Source: Mycolicibacterium iranicum (GTDB lineage Bacteria; Actinomycetota; Actinomycetes; Mycobacteriales; Mycobacteriaceae). From it: a stretch of DNA of 64,000 nt. This document shows positions 36,850-46,291 of the stretch, one piece after another (position 1 is the first letter of the stretch; each line of letters begins with the position of its first letter). The DNA lies in assembly GCF_001650495.1 (NCBI RefSeq), contig NZ_LWCS01000012.1:62001-126000 (forward strand), given 5' to 3'. Position numbers and translations under genes: made by a program. The notes beneath the pieces were generated by a model that was given only the letters and a program-made list of their open reading frames with translations, searched no databases and was not told the origin of the DNA.

Positions 36850-38286
36850 ATGGAGCCGATGAGCGCCGCGACCGGTCCCGAACCGACCAGGCACACCGTG
36901 CTCGCCGAAACCGACACCGCGGCCTACCACTCGCTGCGGCAGCGTCCGGTGACCCGCGCCGAGCGGTATGCCCTCGGAAAGAGCCTGCGCAAGCGCGTGC
37001 CCCGCAAGTCGTTGGCCGAATGGGAGCCACCGGTCGACAGGCCGGACCCGATCAGCCTTGTCGAGGCCAACCACCGCGGCAGGCTGGAGCGGCTGGTCCC
37101 GGTGCGGGTCGGGCGAATGATCGCCTCGCCCTACGGATTTCTCCGCGGCACCGCCGTCGTCATGGCCGACGACGTGGCGCGGCTGCCGGCGACGGGCATC
37201 ATGCCCGTCGTGTGCGGCGACTCGCACCTGGGCAACTTCGGGTTTTATGCGTCTCCGGAGCGTGATCTCGTCATCGATCTCAACGACTTCGACGAGGCGC
37301 ACCCGGGTGGCTGGGAATGGGATCTGCGCCGGTTGGTGGCCAGCATCTGGGTCGCCGGACGCCACAACGGCGCCTCCGAGGACGATTGCGGCGCGGCGGT
37401 TCGTTCCTGCGTCTCGTCCTACCGCATCGAGGTGCGCAGGCTCGCCAACGAGCCATTGTTCTCCCGATCGTTCACGCGGCTCGACGTCGACCGCCTCGCC
37501 GGAGAGACGGCCGGCGCATTGGCCGACGAGGTGAGACGGTCGGCGGCGAGGGCGCGCCACCGCACGAGTGACCGCGCGCTTCCCCGCTTCACCAAGGAGG
37601 TCGACGGAGTGCGGCGGATCGTGGAGGAGCCGCCGCTGATCACCCGGTTGCCCGACCACGAGGCCGACGCGCTCTCCGAGGCGCTCGACGATTACCTGCC
37701 GACCCTGTCCTCTCATTGGCGCCGCGTCCTGGGCGGATACACCTTGCTCGACGTCGCGCACAAAGTTGTCGGTGTCGGCAGCGTGGGGTTGCGCGCGTAT
37801 GTCGCTCTCCTGGAAGGATCTTCGCCCGAAGACGTCGTGTTCCTGCAACTCAAGCAGGCTCGCCGCTCGGTGCTGGCACGGTATGTGCACGGCGAATCGG
37901 CGTGGCACGCCCACCAGGGCCAGCGCGTGGTCGAGTATCAGCAGGCGCTGCAGACAGTCAGCGACCCTCTGCTGGGATGGACCACCGTCAACGGCCTGCA
38001 GTTCTACGTTCGGCAGTTCCGCAATATGAAGGGCACCATCCCGCTGGACGCGATGGATGCCACGGCTTTGATCGACTACACGAGCGTCGTCGGTCAGCTG
38101 CTCGCCAAAGGGCACGCCAGGACGAGCGGCGCGTCGATGATCGCCGGTTACATGGGCCGATCGGAACGCGTCGACGAGGCCCTCTGCGTGTTCGCGCGGC
38201 GCTACGCCGGCCAGACCGAGGCCGACCACGCGGCGATGTTGGCCGCGGTCGACAATGGACGGTTGCCGGTGGAACGCGGCGTGTGA
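36850..38286 (+). CDS. DUF2252 domain protein
   Basis: A 478-residue DUF2252 protein, distantly kinase-like. Recognised segments are FLRGTAVVMADDVARLP, PVVCGDSHLGNFGFYASPE and DLVIDLNDFDEAHPGGWEWD. The GDSHLGN and NDFDEA motifs resemble the catalytic and metal loops of aminoglycoside-kinase-fold enzymes. It ends LARGHARTSG-like (LLAKGHARTSGASMIAGYMG). The substrate is not known. The start ATG 36850 has a second ATG three codons on; the open frame upstream overlaps the divergent DHFR-like leader and is ignored. Confidence 0.85.
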   Translation: MEPMSAATGPEPTRHTVLAETDTAAYHSLRQRPVTRAERYALGKSLRKRVPRKSLAEWEPPVDRPDPISLVEANHRGRLERLVPVRVGRMIASPYGFLRGTAVVMADDVARLPATGIMPVVCGDSHLGNFGFYASPERDLVIDLNDFDEAHPGGWEWDLRRLVASIWVAGRHNGASEDDCGAAVRSCVSSYRIEVRRLANEPLFSRSFTRLDVDRLAGETAGALADEVRRSAARARHRTSDRALPRFTKEVDGVRRIVEEPPLITRLPDHEADALSEALDDYLPTLSSHWRRVLGGYTLLDVAHKVVGVGSVGLRAYVALLEGSSPEDVVFLQLKQARRSVLARYVHGESAWHAHQGQRVVEYQQALQTVSDPLLGWTTVNGLQFYVRQFRNMKGTIPLDAMDATALIDYTSVVGQLLAKGHARTSGASMIAGYMGRSERVDEALCVFARRYAGQTEADHAAMLAAVDNGRLPVERGV

Positions 38287-38310
38287 AGCCATACCGGCTT
38301 CTGAGACGCT

Positions 38311-38949
38311 GTGCACGTGGATCTGATGTGGGGTGTCGTCGCGGTGACAGTCGCGACGTTCACGGTGCTGATCGCGGTGCGCCGGGTCCTCATCATCGTC
38401 GGCGATGTGGTGTTCGCCCGCTACGTCGCCGTCGGCGGGCTGGTTGCGTTCTCGGTCGACCGTGACGGCACCGCGGGCCCGGACGGCGGGCGCGGGTATC
38501 GATTGCGGTTCGAGGTGGGTGGACCGGGGGTGTTTCACAATGTGGGGGTGCAGCTGATCGACCCCGGACCGGCCGGGAGTACGGACCAGCCGCCGGGGCG
38601 GCGGCACACGATGGCCGCCGGCGACGCGCCGATCGAGTGGACGTTTCGACTGTCCGACGACGACGCCGAGCAGGCGTGGGTCTTGGTGACCTGGGTGCGG
38701 CCCTATCTGCAGGGCGTGGAATCAGAGGCGCTCGCCAAACGGCTCTCGGGTGGCCGTCTCTACGAATGGCGTTGGTATTCCGAGACGAACCGCTACCTCC
38801 GTACCGTGCTCCGGTTCGTTGCACGGAAGTGGTCGATAGGCGGTGAGCAGTTGAGCGGGCTGCGACTCTACGGCCGGTGGCGCCGAACAACGTCGAACCG
38901 CAGCGACGATCTGATAGGGCCTGCCGGCATTCCACCGCCCGTGCGGTGA
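38311..38949 (+). CDS. Membrane-anchored protein of unknown function
   Basis: About 212 residues. An N-terminal membrane helix (WGVVAVTVATFTVLIAV) is followed by a short second hydrophobic stretch and a soluble domain with RGYRLRFEVGGPGVFHNVGV and EWTFRLSDDDAEQAWVLVTW. No family is recognised. It starts at GTG 38311 (or 38317), 24 bases after the DUF2252 stop, so they may be cotranscribed. Codon use looks ordinary for the region. Confidence 0.6.
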   Translation: MHVDLMWGVVAVTVATFTVLIAVRRVLIIVGDVVFARYVAVGGLVAFSVDRDGTAGPDGGRGYRLRFEVGGPGVFHNVGVQLIDPGPAGSTDQPPGRRHTMAAGDAPIEWTFRLSDDDAEQAWVLVTWVRPYLQGVESEALAKRLSGGRLYEWRWYSETNRYLRTVLRFVARKWSIGGEQLSGLRLYGRWRRTTSNRSDDLIGPAGIPPPVR

Positions 38950-39052
38950 GCCCGGTGCCGGTTACTCATGGCAAACCCGGGTACCCACGACCTGATAGAC
39001 GCCGAGGGCTCCGACAGCCCGAGGGGTGAAGCACCAGCAAGGGTGGGAACAG

Positions 39053-39340
39053 ATGATCGGAACAATTATCGGGGCCGTTGTCGTCGGGCTCATAGTCGGC
39101 GCACTCGCTCGGATGATCTTGCCTGGCAAGCAGAACATCGGCGTCATCATGACGGTGCTGCTGGGCGCGGTCGGCTCGTTCCTCGGCACATGGGTGTCCT
39201 ACAAGTTGGGATACTCCAACCAGAACGGCGGCTTCAAGATCATCCCGTTCCTCGTCGGCATCATCATTGCCACCGTTCTCATCGCCATCTACGTCGGAAT
39301 CACCGGGCGGCGTAACTCGTCGACCCGACCGGTCGCCTGA
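39053..39340 (+). CDS. GlsB/YeaQ/YmgE family stress membrane protein
   Basis: A 95-residue, three-helix membrane protein. GTIIGAVVVGLIVGALARMI and LPGKQNIGVIMTVLLGAVGS are the glycine-rich family signature (transglycosylase-associated type). The third helix is FLVGIIIATVLIAIYVGI. Members are induced by general stress in several bacteria; the molecular role is unknown. The ATG at 39053 has a purine-rich GGTGGGAA before it. It appears to be a single-gene unit. Confidence 0.85.
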   Translation: MIGTIIGAVVVGLIVGALARMILPGKQNIGVIMTVLLGAVGSFLGTWVSYKLGYSNQNGGFKIIPFLVGIIIATVLIAIYVGITGRRNSSTRPVA

Positions 39341-39401
39341 CGGGAAGCGCACGACGGCCGGGCTGACCGCCGGTGGGTTAGCCTGCGGGGAAGATGACCG
39401 G

Positions 39402-40001
39402 GTGGATCGTGCACGTACGGCCGGTGTGCTCTGGCTTCTCAGCTCGGCTGTGTATCTCGCGTGCGAGGGAATCGCCGCGGCGAGCGTGGACGGATATAGC
39501 TACCTCACCCACTTCATCAGTGATCTCGGCGTCGTCCCGCTGATGAACATCGGTGCGTTCATCGTGCACGGGATGCTGTTCGCGGCGGGCGCGTTGGTCA
39601 TCGCCCGGGGGCGGGTGCGGGGGAATCGCATCGCCCAGCTCTTTGTCGGCGCAGCGATCGCGAACGCCGTCGGCAATGTCGTGGTGGGCACCTTTCCGAG
39701 TGGGACGGCGCAGGCCCACTGGCATGTCGTCGGTGCGGGTCTGGCGATTGTGGGCGGCAACGTCGCGGTCATCGCCGGCGGGGTCGGCAGCCACGTCCTC
39801 GGGGCACCCCGCGAATTCAGCTGGGCTGGAATCGCGCTCGGGAGCCTCGGGATTGCGAGCCTGCTGGTGCTGATCGCCGACGGATCCCGCGTCCTGCCGC
39901 CTGGCCTGGTCGAGCGGGCGTCTGTGTACCCGATCATCGCGTGGGAACTGCTGGCCGGTGCTGCACTCCTGATTCGCGGAACAGACACCTCACGAAGCTA
40001 G
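39402..40001 (+). CDS. DUF998 family membrane protein
   Basis: A 199-residue integral membrane protein with about six helices. The N-terminal AGVLWLLSSAVYLACEGIAA, the loop SYLTHFISDLGVVPLMNIGA and GNVVVGTFPSGTAQAHWHVV match DUF998, a group of unknown function with a conserved SDLG and HWH. It starts at GTG 39402. An upstream open frame overlaps the previous gene and is not used. It ends 11 bases before the FAD oxidoreductase, so the two may form an operon. Confidence 0.8.
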   Translation: MDRARTAGVLWLLSSAVYLACEGIAAASVDGYSYLTHFISDLGVVPLMNIGAFIVHGMLFAAGALVIARGRVRGNRIAQLFVGAAIANAVGNVVVGTFPSGTAQAHWHVVGAGLAIVGGNVAVIAGGVGSHVLGAPREFSWAGIALGSLGIASLLVLIADGSRVLPPGLVERASVYPIIAWELLAGAALLIRGTDTSRS

Positions 40002-40012
40002 GATCCCGCGTC

Positions 40013-41380
40013 ATGACCCGCACCATCATCGAGCCCAGTCGCGAGATCGACGTCATCCACGAGACCGACGTACTGGTTGTGGGATCCGGGCCCGGCGGTC
40101 TTGCCGCGGCGCTGGCGGCGGCGCGTGCCGGCGTCGACGTGGCCCTGGTCGAACGGTTCGGATGCTTCGGCGGCAACATCACCGCCGTCGGTGTCGAGGG
40201 CTTCGCCTGGTATCGCCACGAGCAGACGGTGGAGGCCGGGGGCATCGGATGGGAATTCGAGCGCCGCGCCAAGGACATGGGCGCAGCCGTGCCCGAAAGT
40301 CAGTCGCTGTCCTACGAACTGGACTCCGAAGGCTTCAAGCTGGTAGCCGATCGGCTCGTCGAAGAGGCCGGCATCCATGCGATGTTGCACCGGCAGTTCG
40401 TCGCGCCGCTGATGGACGGCGACACCATCATCGGCATCATCACCGAGTCGAAGGCGGGCCGCGAGGCGATCCTGGCCCGCCGCGTCATCGATGCGACGGG
40501 GGACGCCGACGTGGCGACCCGGGCGGGCGCACCGGTGCACAAGACCCCCGTCGAGCAGATGATGGCGGCGTCGGTGATGTTCCACCTGGCGGGTGTCGAC
40601 AAAGCGGCATTCCTCCAAGGGGTAACCGACGACCCGCAGACGTATCGCGATTGGGCGGCAGGAGAATTCGCCGCCGACGACATCGACCCCAAGGACGCCG
40701 ATCGCTACTCGCCGTACCTGGAGAAACCGTTTGCGAAGGCCATCGACGAGGGTGTGCTCCCCGCGGACCTGAAGACAATCGGTGGTACGTGGGGCGCCGT
40801 GCACGACACCGGCGAGCTCACCTACATGAATCTCGTTCACCTGTCGGGTTGCGACGGCACCGATCCCGACAGCCTCACCCGCTTCGAGATCGAGGGCCGT
40901 CGGCAGGCGATGCTTGCGGTCGAGGCCCTACGCCGCTACACGCCGGGTTGTGAGGCAGCGCGATTGCGGAATTTTGGCATGACGATCGGGGTGCGCGACA
41001 CCCGCAAGGTCGACGCCGTCTACAACCTCACCGAGGCCGACGTGCGTGAGCAGGGCCGGTTCGACGACAGCATCGGCATCTACCCGGAATTCATCGACGG
41101 CTACGGCGTTTTGGTGCTACCCACGACGGGACGTTACCTGCAGATTCCGTATCGGTCGCTGCTTCCGAAGTCCGTGCGCCACCTCATGGTTGCCGGGCGC
41201 GCCATCGGCGGCGATCGCATCGCGCACGCCGCGACCCGAAACATGTCGTGCTGCGCGGTCACCGGGCAAGGCGCCGGTGTGGCGGCCGCGTTGTCGCTGC
41301 ATGCCGATCGGGATCTGGACGAAGTCGACATCGTCGCGGTCCAGAAGGAACTGATCCGTCAGGACGTCAGGATCAGCTGA
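40013..41380 (+). CDS. FAD-dependent oxidoreductase
   Basis: A 455-residue flavoprotein of the FAD_oxidored (pfam12831-like) group. The dinucleotide fold is TDVLVVGSGPGGLAAALAAA (about residues 18-37), followed by VALVERFGCFGGN. RRVIDATGDADVATRAGAPV is the second FAD motif, and the C-terminal VAGRAIGGDRIAHAATRNMS completes FAD binding. Substrates of this group are mostly unknown. The ATG at 40013 is supported by GGATCC-GCG spacing only. Convergent to the binding lipoprotein gene. Confidence 0.85.
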   Translation: MTRTIIEPSREIDVIHETDVLVVGSGPGGLAAALAAARAGVDVALVERFGCFGGNITAVGVEGFAWYRHEQTVEAGGIGWEFERRAKDMGAAVPESQSLSYELDSEGFKLVADRLVEEAGIHAMLHRQFVAPLMDGDTIIGIITESKAGREAILARRVIDATGDADVATRAGAPVHKTPVEQMMAASVMFHLAGVDKAAFLQGVTDDPQTYRDWAAGEFAADDIDPKDADRYSPYLEKPFAKAIDEGVLPADLKTIGGTWGAVHDTGELTYMNLVHLSGCDGTDPDSLTRFEIEGRRQAMLAVEALRRYTPGCEAARLRNFGMTIGVRDTRKVDAVYNLTEADVREQGRFDDSIGIYPEFIDGYGVLVLPTTGRYLQIPYRSLLPKSVRHLMVAGRAIGGDRIAHAATRNMSCCAVTGQGAGVAAALSLHADRDLDEVDIVAVQKELIRQDVRIS

Positions 41381-41401
41381 CCGTCTCAGCTGGCGGCGTG
41401 G

Positions 41402-42529
41402 TCATCCCACTGCGGAAGCCCAATTCGCGCCGAGGAATTCGGCGTTCTTGGTGCTCTGCTCGTTGGTCGGCAGGACCGGGGTTCCGTTGACGGCGGGCAG
41501 TGCGTCGTAGGCGGCCTTGTCGATCGTCCCGGCCTCGGCCATCTGCTCGGCACGAACCGGTCTGGCCAAACCCTTCAGGTAAAGATTCTGGCCCTCGTCG
41601 CTGTAGAGGAACTCCTGCCACAGGCGCGCGGCCGCGGGGTGGGGTCCGTCCTTGTTGATGGCTTGGAAGTAGTAACCGCCGACCAGGGCGTCGTTGGGCA
41701 CGAACACCCTCCATGTCGGGATCTTCTCCGTCTCAGCCGAATTCAGGTAGTCCCAGTCGACGACGACGGGTGTTTGGCCGGCTTCGATGGTCGCGGGCGT
41801 CGGGTCGACGGGAAGGAAGTTGCCTGCGTCGTTGAGCCGCCTGAAGAAGTCGACACCGGGTGCGATGTCGTCAGCCGACCCGCCGTTGGCGATCGATGCC
41901 ATCAGCACGCCGTTGGCTGCGGCGCTCGCGGTGGTGGGGTCTCCGTTCAGCGCGACCTTGCCTCGGAACTCAGGCTTCAAAAGGTCGTTGACGCTGGTGA
42001 TCTCGGGAACCTTCGACGAATCGTAACCGATGGACATGTAGCCGCCGTAGTCGTTGACCCAGGTGCCGTCGGGATCCTTGAACTCGTCGGGGATGTCGTC
42101 AAACGTCGCGACCTTGTACGGGGCGAACATCGACGTGTTCGCCAACGCGATCGCCTGGCCCAGGTCGAAGACGTCGGGTGCGGTGCTGCGGCCCTTTTGC
42201 TGATTGGCCGCGTTGATCTCGTCCTGGCTGTTTGCGTCTGGTTGGGCGGAATTGACCTTGATGCCGTACTTTTCGGAGAAGGTGCTGATGATCTCGCCAT
42301 AGTTTGCCCAATCCGGTGGCAGCGCAATCACATTGAGCTCGCCCTCGGCTTTGGCTGCCTCGATGAGGCCTTCCATGCCGCCGAAGTCCTCGGCGGACGT
42401 GGCTTCCCTGGCGTTCACGCCGGACTCGGTTTGGCTGCTGCTCTCCTCTTTCTCGGGCGGGGCGCACGCGGCAAGCCCGAAGACCACGAGCGTAGAGGCA
42501 GTGACTGCGAGGAACCGTGATCTGCCCAT
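41402..42529 (-). CDS. ABC transporter substrate-binding lipoprotein, orphan
   Basis: A 375-residue periplasmic-type binding protein of the polyamine/iron (PotD/AfuA-like) group. The signal peptide ends in lipobox LAAC with Cys22 as the lipidation site, followed by a charged linker. AEGELNVIALPPDWANYGEI, DVFDLGQAIALA and GYMSIGYDSSKVPEITSVND are typical of family 1/8 binding proteins. No permease or ATPase gene is in the neighbourhood, so it either serves a distant transporter or acts alone. Start ATG 42529 gives the cleanest signal peptide. Confidence 0.87.
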   Translation of the reverse strand: MGRSRFLAVTASTLVVFGLAACAPPEKEESSSQTESGVNAREATSAEDFGGMEGLIEAAKAEGELNVIALPPDWANYGEIISTFSEKYGIKVNSAQPDANSQDEINAANQQKGRSTAPDVFDLGQAIALANTSMFAPYKVATFDDIPDEFKDPDGTWVNDYGGYMSIGYDSSKVPEITSVNDLLKPEFRGKVALNGDPTTASAAANGVLMASIANGGSADDIAPGVDFFRRLNDAGNFLPVDPTPATIEAGQTPVVVDWDYLNSAETEKIPTWRVFVPNDALVGGYYFQAINKDGPHPAAARLWQEFLYSDEGQNLYLKGLARPVRAEQMAEAGTIDKAAYDALPAVNGTPVLPTNEQSTKNAEFLGANWASAVG

Positions 42530-42612
42530 TGCCGACCCTTCCGAAGGAGCTGAACTCAACTCAGCGAGGGAACCCTATCGCGACCAACCGCCCGTGGCGG
42601 CCTGTTCTGGCA

Positions 42613-43437
42613 TCACCGGGGAGCCGGTTCCGTAGAAGACGGCGTCGCCGGGGTCTCCGCCAACTTGCTCGCGGCGAAGTCGGCGGCTTGTGTCACCAGG
42701 CCGTCAGAGATGTACCGGGCATGCGCGCCGAGGTCGTTGCCTGGCGAGCAGACGAAGTCGTTCGGAACGCACAACTCGATGGTCTTCGGCTGGTACAGCG
42801 TGCCGATCTTGACGGGGGGCTGCTGGATGACGCCCATGAACCGCTCCGACGGGGTGCCGAGCAGCGTCACCGCCGCCACGTGATTGGCGATGTCGGCGGG
42901 CATCGGCTGTGGAACCTCCGACGCCGAAACCCCGTCGGGGATCAATTCTGTTGTCACGAAGCCCATGACGGCCGCGCCCTGGGAGTAACCGCCGAGCACC
43001 AGCTTGGTCTCGGGACAGTTGGTCGCGATCTCCTGGACGTGTGTGCTGGCGTCGGTGATGCCCTGGATTGCGGTCGGGAAATCGGGGCTTGCGGGGTAGT
43101 CGACCGCGTACACGCGCACGGACTTGTTGCCGAGCTTGGTCTGCAGGTCGTCCACAAACGCCTGACCCATCGCGCCGAGGCCCGGGGCTTCCGTCGTTCC
43201 GCGCGCGAAGACGACCTCGACGTCGGGGCAGCCCGGGGTACCCATCGGCAGCGGTGCCGGGGCCGGACTGGCGACGGGGCCCATTGGGGCGGGAGCAGGA
43301 GGTGGCGGCGGAGGCGGTGCCGGAGGTAGTGGCTGCGCGAAGGCATGTGGCGCGACCAGCGGCATGATCAACAGACTGGCGGCGACAGCCAAGGCGGGGC
43401 GTGCGACACCAGTTAGACAGTCTGACAGTCCCACCAC
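42613..43437 (-). CDS. Cutinase-like esterase, secreted
   Basis: A 274-residue cutinase-family protein (Culp type). A signal peptide (to about AFAQ, residue 35) precedes a Pro-rich linker with seven consecutive prolines. The catalytic core starts at CPDVEVVFARGTTEAPGLG. The nucleophile is in GGYSQGAAVMG, the acid in CVPNDFVCSPGNDLG, and the His in AHARYISDG. Cysteines are placed for two disulfides. Such esterases act on lipids or polyesters in the envelope. It starts at GTG 43437. Confidence 0.93.
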   Translation of the reverse strand: MVGLSDCLTGVARPALAVAASLLIMPLVAPHAFAQPLPPAPPPPPPPAPAPMGPVASPAPAPLPMGTPGCPDVEVVFARGTTEAPGLGAMGQAFVDDLQTKLGNKSVRVYAVDYPASPDFPTAIQGITDASTHVQEIATNCPETKLVLGGYSQGAAVMGFVTTELIPDGVSASEVPQPMPADIANHVAAVTLLGTPSERFMGVIQQPPVKIGTLYQPKTIELCVPNDFVCSPGNDLGAHARYISDGLVTQAADFAASKLAETPATPSSTEPAPR

Positions 43438-43581
43438 TCGATGGTTGCACAGTTGCCTGCCGAGGGCACGCCCAAAACCCAGGTGTTGCCTATTCGGTGG
43501 AGTGCGACCTGCTCGCCGGGCGGGCTTCGCGATCGTGGTGAACGCCGATTGAACAGCAGGGAATACCGGTTCGGCGGTTCG

Positions 43582-44625
43582 TCAGTCCAGCGGATTGATG
43601 CGCGGGACGATCAGCGGATCGGCTGGAGTGAAAGGAAACTCGGGCAGATCGTCGATATGCGTGTTGAAGGCTGCGGCGAGGACCTCACGTGAGTACGCGC
43701 TCGCCGATGCGCGATAGCCGATATCGGCGGGGAACGGCTGGTCGAAGAAGATCAGGAAGTGCCACTCGTCGGTGCCGATGTTCTCGATGTGGTGCGGATA
43801 GGCGCGCGGGATGAAGTACATGTCGCCGGTGGTCATCGTCCAGGTGTCGAGCGCGCCGTCGGGATTCATAATTGTCATCCGGGCGTCGCCCTGTTGGACG
43901 TAACCCATCTCTGCGGTGACGGGATGCCAGTGTGGTTCGCGCATGCCGTTCTCGGTGACACGCAGTGAGTACATCGAGATGTCTTTGAGCACCGGCCAAA
44001 ACTGGCTTCGCGCGAAGCGAGCGCTGCCGCTCACGTAGTTCAACCCAGGAGCTTGCGCTTCGACATCGAACTTGTGCGGGTCGTTGAAATAGGCCCGTGC
44101 AGGGATTTCGGGCGCTCCGACGCGGGCGGCGAGTTTGTGGTCGCGGGTGTCTCGGCGGATTCTGGCTATGTCCGATGCGGGCAGATCGTAGGTGTTACCC
44201 AGCACCGCGTCGGAGAATGCACCCAGAGTCGCGCCGAATCCGAAATCCTCGGGACGCTCGTTGCGGAAAGCGATGATGAACTCCGCGACGTCGTCGCCGA
44301 TGTTCTCGATGTGGTGCAGGGAGCCCGACGCGGCGTGGAACATCTGCCCCGCAGTCACGATGAACGTCGAAAAGCTGCTGTAATCGTCGAGGATGGACAC
44401 CAGCGCGGTCCCTGAAACGCAGTAGGTCAGTTCGTTCGCGTTGGCGTGCCAGTGCGGGGTGCGCATCGCGCCTGGGTTCAGCAGGACACGCTTGATCGAC
44501 AGGCCCGCAAGGATCGGTAAATTGTCGGCGGTGACCCGGCGTATCGAACCGAGATCGGACTCTTCGATGATCTCGCCGTTGTGCAATGACGCGGTATGGC
44601 TGCTGCGCGCGATGGACGTCGTCAT
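43582..44625 (-). CDS. Bicupin protein (oxalate decarboxylase-like)
   Basis: A 347-residue double-cupin. The first cupin has MRTPHWHANANELTYCVSG and HHIENIGDDVAEFI, the second MREPHWHPVTAEMGYVQQG and HHIENIGTDEWHFLIFFD. Both have the HxH...E metal ligands and the second His, as in oxalate decarboxylase and related Mn enzymes. There is no signal peptide. Oxalate decarboxylation is likely but not certain. The ATG at 44625 has AGGAGG seven bases upstream; longer open frames are ignored. It is a monocistron in opposite direction to the next gene. Confidence 0.87.
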   Translation of the reverse strand: MTTSIARSSHTASLHNGEIIEESDLGSIRRVTADNLPILAGLSIKRVLLNPGAMRTPHWHANANELTYCVSGTALVSILDDYSSFSTFIVTAGQMFHAASGSLHHIENIGDDVAEFIIAFRNERPEDFGFGATLGAFSDAVLGNTYDLPASDIARIRRDTRDHKLAARVGAPEIPARAYFNDPHKFDVEAQAPGLNYVSGSARFARSQFWPVLKDISMYSLRVTENGMREPHWHPVTAEMGYVQQGDARMTIMNPDGALDTWTMTTGDMYFIPRAYPHHIENIGTDEWHFLIFFDQPFPADIGYRASASAYSREVLAAAFNTHIDDLPEFPFTPADPLIVPRINPLD

Positions 44626-44783
44626 GGTGTCCTCCTGACGGAATGGGTCGCTGACGCACACGAGTCTGCTCCGTTGCACCCGTGCTGTCATGGGCGTTGG
44701 CCGAGCGTCAGGCCCACCTGCTGGCGGTAACTCATAGAGGGACTTTCCCCGCAGCTGCTCGCCGATGGTGCAGAATTGCGCAG

Positions 44784-45776
44784 GTGACGAACCCGCCGCA
44801 ACGCCCAGGAGATCCTGGCCGGCGTAACCGCGGGATGCCGCCACCTGACCCGGCGACGCGTCGGCTCCCGCGTCCCGGCGGACCGGACTCCCCGACAGAA
44901 CAGATGCGGGCCCGTCCTGCCCATCCGATGGGAGCCGCCCCGACCGAGAGAATCCGGCGGCCACCACTACCGCCGCCGCGTCCCCAGGCACCGCCGCCAC
45001 CTGCGCCTCCCCGGCAGCCGCCGCCGGACCTGAGTGCAGAACGACCAAGGCGCGCACCGTTTTTCACTCGGCAGACCATCGTCCTGCTTGCGGTCATCGT
45101 GGTCGCTGTGCTGGCCGGCGGACTTGCAGGCGCCGAACTCTATGCCCGCCACCGCGCCGACGGCGTCCTTGTCGCAGTGGCCGAATGCGTTGTGGAGGAC
45201 GGTGCGACGATCTCCTACGGGGTGAATCCGCCGTTCCTGTGGCAGCACATCACCGGCCACTACACGAACATCTCGGTCGAGACAGCAGGGGATCGCGTCC
45301 AATCGGCGAAGGGCATGACGGCAGACGTCACCCTGCGGGACGTGCGTCTGCAAGATTCCGGCGACTCCAAAGGCGACATCGGGTCATTGGACGCGACGCT
45401 GACGTGGACGTCGGCTGGCATCAAAGACACTGTCGCCGAGAACCTACCCGTGGTCGGCAATCTGGTCACCGATGTCAGGACCGACGCGGCGGCCGGCACG
45501 ATCGTGATGGACGCGGGCGACTCCAGCGTCACCGCGAAACCCGTTGTCGAAAACGGAGATCTCAACCTGGAGGTGCTGGAGGTTGCGGGGCCGTTCCCTC
45601 AGGAGTCGGTGCAATCGGCGCTCGACGACCTGACCAAGAAACTCAACGACAACTACCCGCTCGGAATTCACGCAGACAGTGTCGAGGTCACCGACAGGGG
45701 AGTCGTCGGAACATTCTCCAGTCAGGACGCGTCGATTCCCGACCAGGAGACGAACGCCTGTTTCGCGCGACTGTAG
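44784..45776 (+). CDS. LmeA-like (DUF2993) membrane-anchored phospholipid-binding protein
   Basis: A 330-residue protein with an N-terminal cytoplasmic Pro/Arg-rich region (about residues 1-90, with runs such as LPPPRPQAPPPPAPPRQPPP), one membrane helix (IVLLAVIVVAVLAGGLAG) and a DUF2993 domain (about 125-330). DUF2993 proteins include LmeA, a mannan-maturation lipid-binding protein of mycobacteria. Segments such as GHYTNISVETAGDRVQSAKG fit the domain. The Pro-rich leader is longer than I expect for LmeA. Start GTG 44784. Confidence 0.75.
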   Translation: MTNPPQRPGDPGRRNRGMPPPDPATRRLPRPGGPDSPTEQMRARPAHPMGAAPTERIRRPPLPPPRPQAPPPPAPPRQPPPDLSAERPRRAPFFTRQTIVLLAVIVVAVLAGGLAGAELYARHRADGVLVAVAECVVEDGATISYGVNPPFLWQHITGHYTNISVETAGDRVQSAKGMTADVTLRDVRLQDSGDSKGDIGSLDATLTWTSAGIKDTVAENLPVVGNLVTDVRTDAAAGTIVMDAGDSSVTAKPVVENGDLNLEVLEVAGPFPQESVQSALDDLTKKLNDNYPLGIHADSVEVTDRGVVGTFSSQDASIPDQETNACFARL

Positions 45777-45781
45777 GCGCG

Positions 45782-46258
45782 TCAGGCGTGGCCGCGCGCC
45801 AGCTCCTCGAGCAGCGGTCGGGTGCGGTAGGCGACCACTTCGTGCATCGCGACCGACATCGTCGTTCGCTCCACACCGGGAACAGCGAGAACCAGACCAG
45901 CGACGCGGTACAGGTCATCGGCGTCGGTCGCTACGACACCGATCAGCAGATCGGCTGCACCTGAGAGCCCGGTGACCTGGGTGATCTGGGTGACGGTCTC
46001 CAGCTCGGCGATCACGTCCTCAAGTTTGTGCTGATCCACGACCACGGTGATGAACGCCTTCAATGGATATCCGAGATCTCGCGGAGAAACACACCGATCG
46101 ATGGGTGCGAGAACCTTCTCCTGGTCCCAGCGGGCCAATCGGGCCTGCACGGTGTTGCGGGCCAGATTGAGCATCGTCGCCAGCTGCACCCCCGTGGCTC
46201 TCGGTGCGTCACACAGGGCCAGCAGTAACCGGGCGTCGGTGCGGTCAAGTTTCGCCAT
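45782..46258 (-). CDS. Lrp/AsnC family transcriptional regulator
   Basis: A 158-residue feast/famine regulator. The N-terminal winged helix (LDRTDARLLLALCDAPRATG, then LATMLNLARNTVQARL) is followed by the RAM ligand-binding domain, with ITQVTGLSGAADLLIGVVA as the core. It is divergent from the indolepyruvate oxidoreductase gene across 139 bases, the usual arrangement for local control of an amino-acid catabolic gene. It ends five bases from the convergent LmeA-like gene. Ligand probably an aromatic or branched amino acid (inference). Confidence 0.9.
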   Translation of the reverse strand: MAKLDRTDARLLLALCDAPRATGVQLATMLNLARNTVQARLARWDQEKVLAPIDRCVSPRDLGYPLKAFITVVVDQHKLEDVIAELETVTQITQVTGLSGAADLLIGVVATDADDLYRVAGLVLAVPGVERTTMSVAMHEVVAYRTRPLLEELARGHA

Positions 46259-46291
46259 GTCGCGCAGTATCGCACGTCACACTGGACAAAT

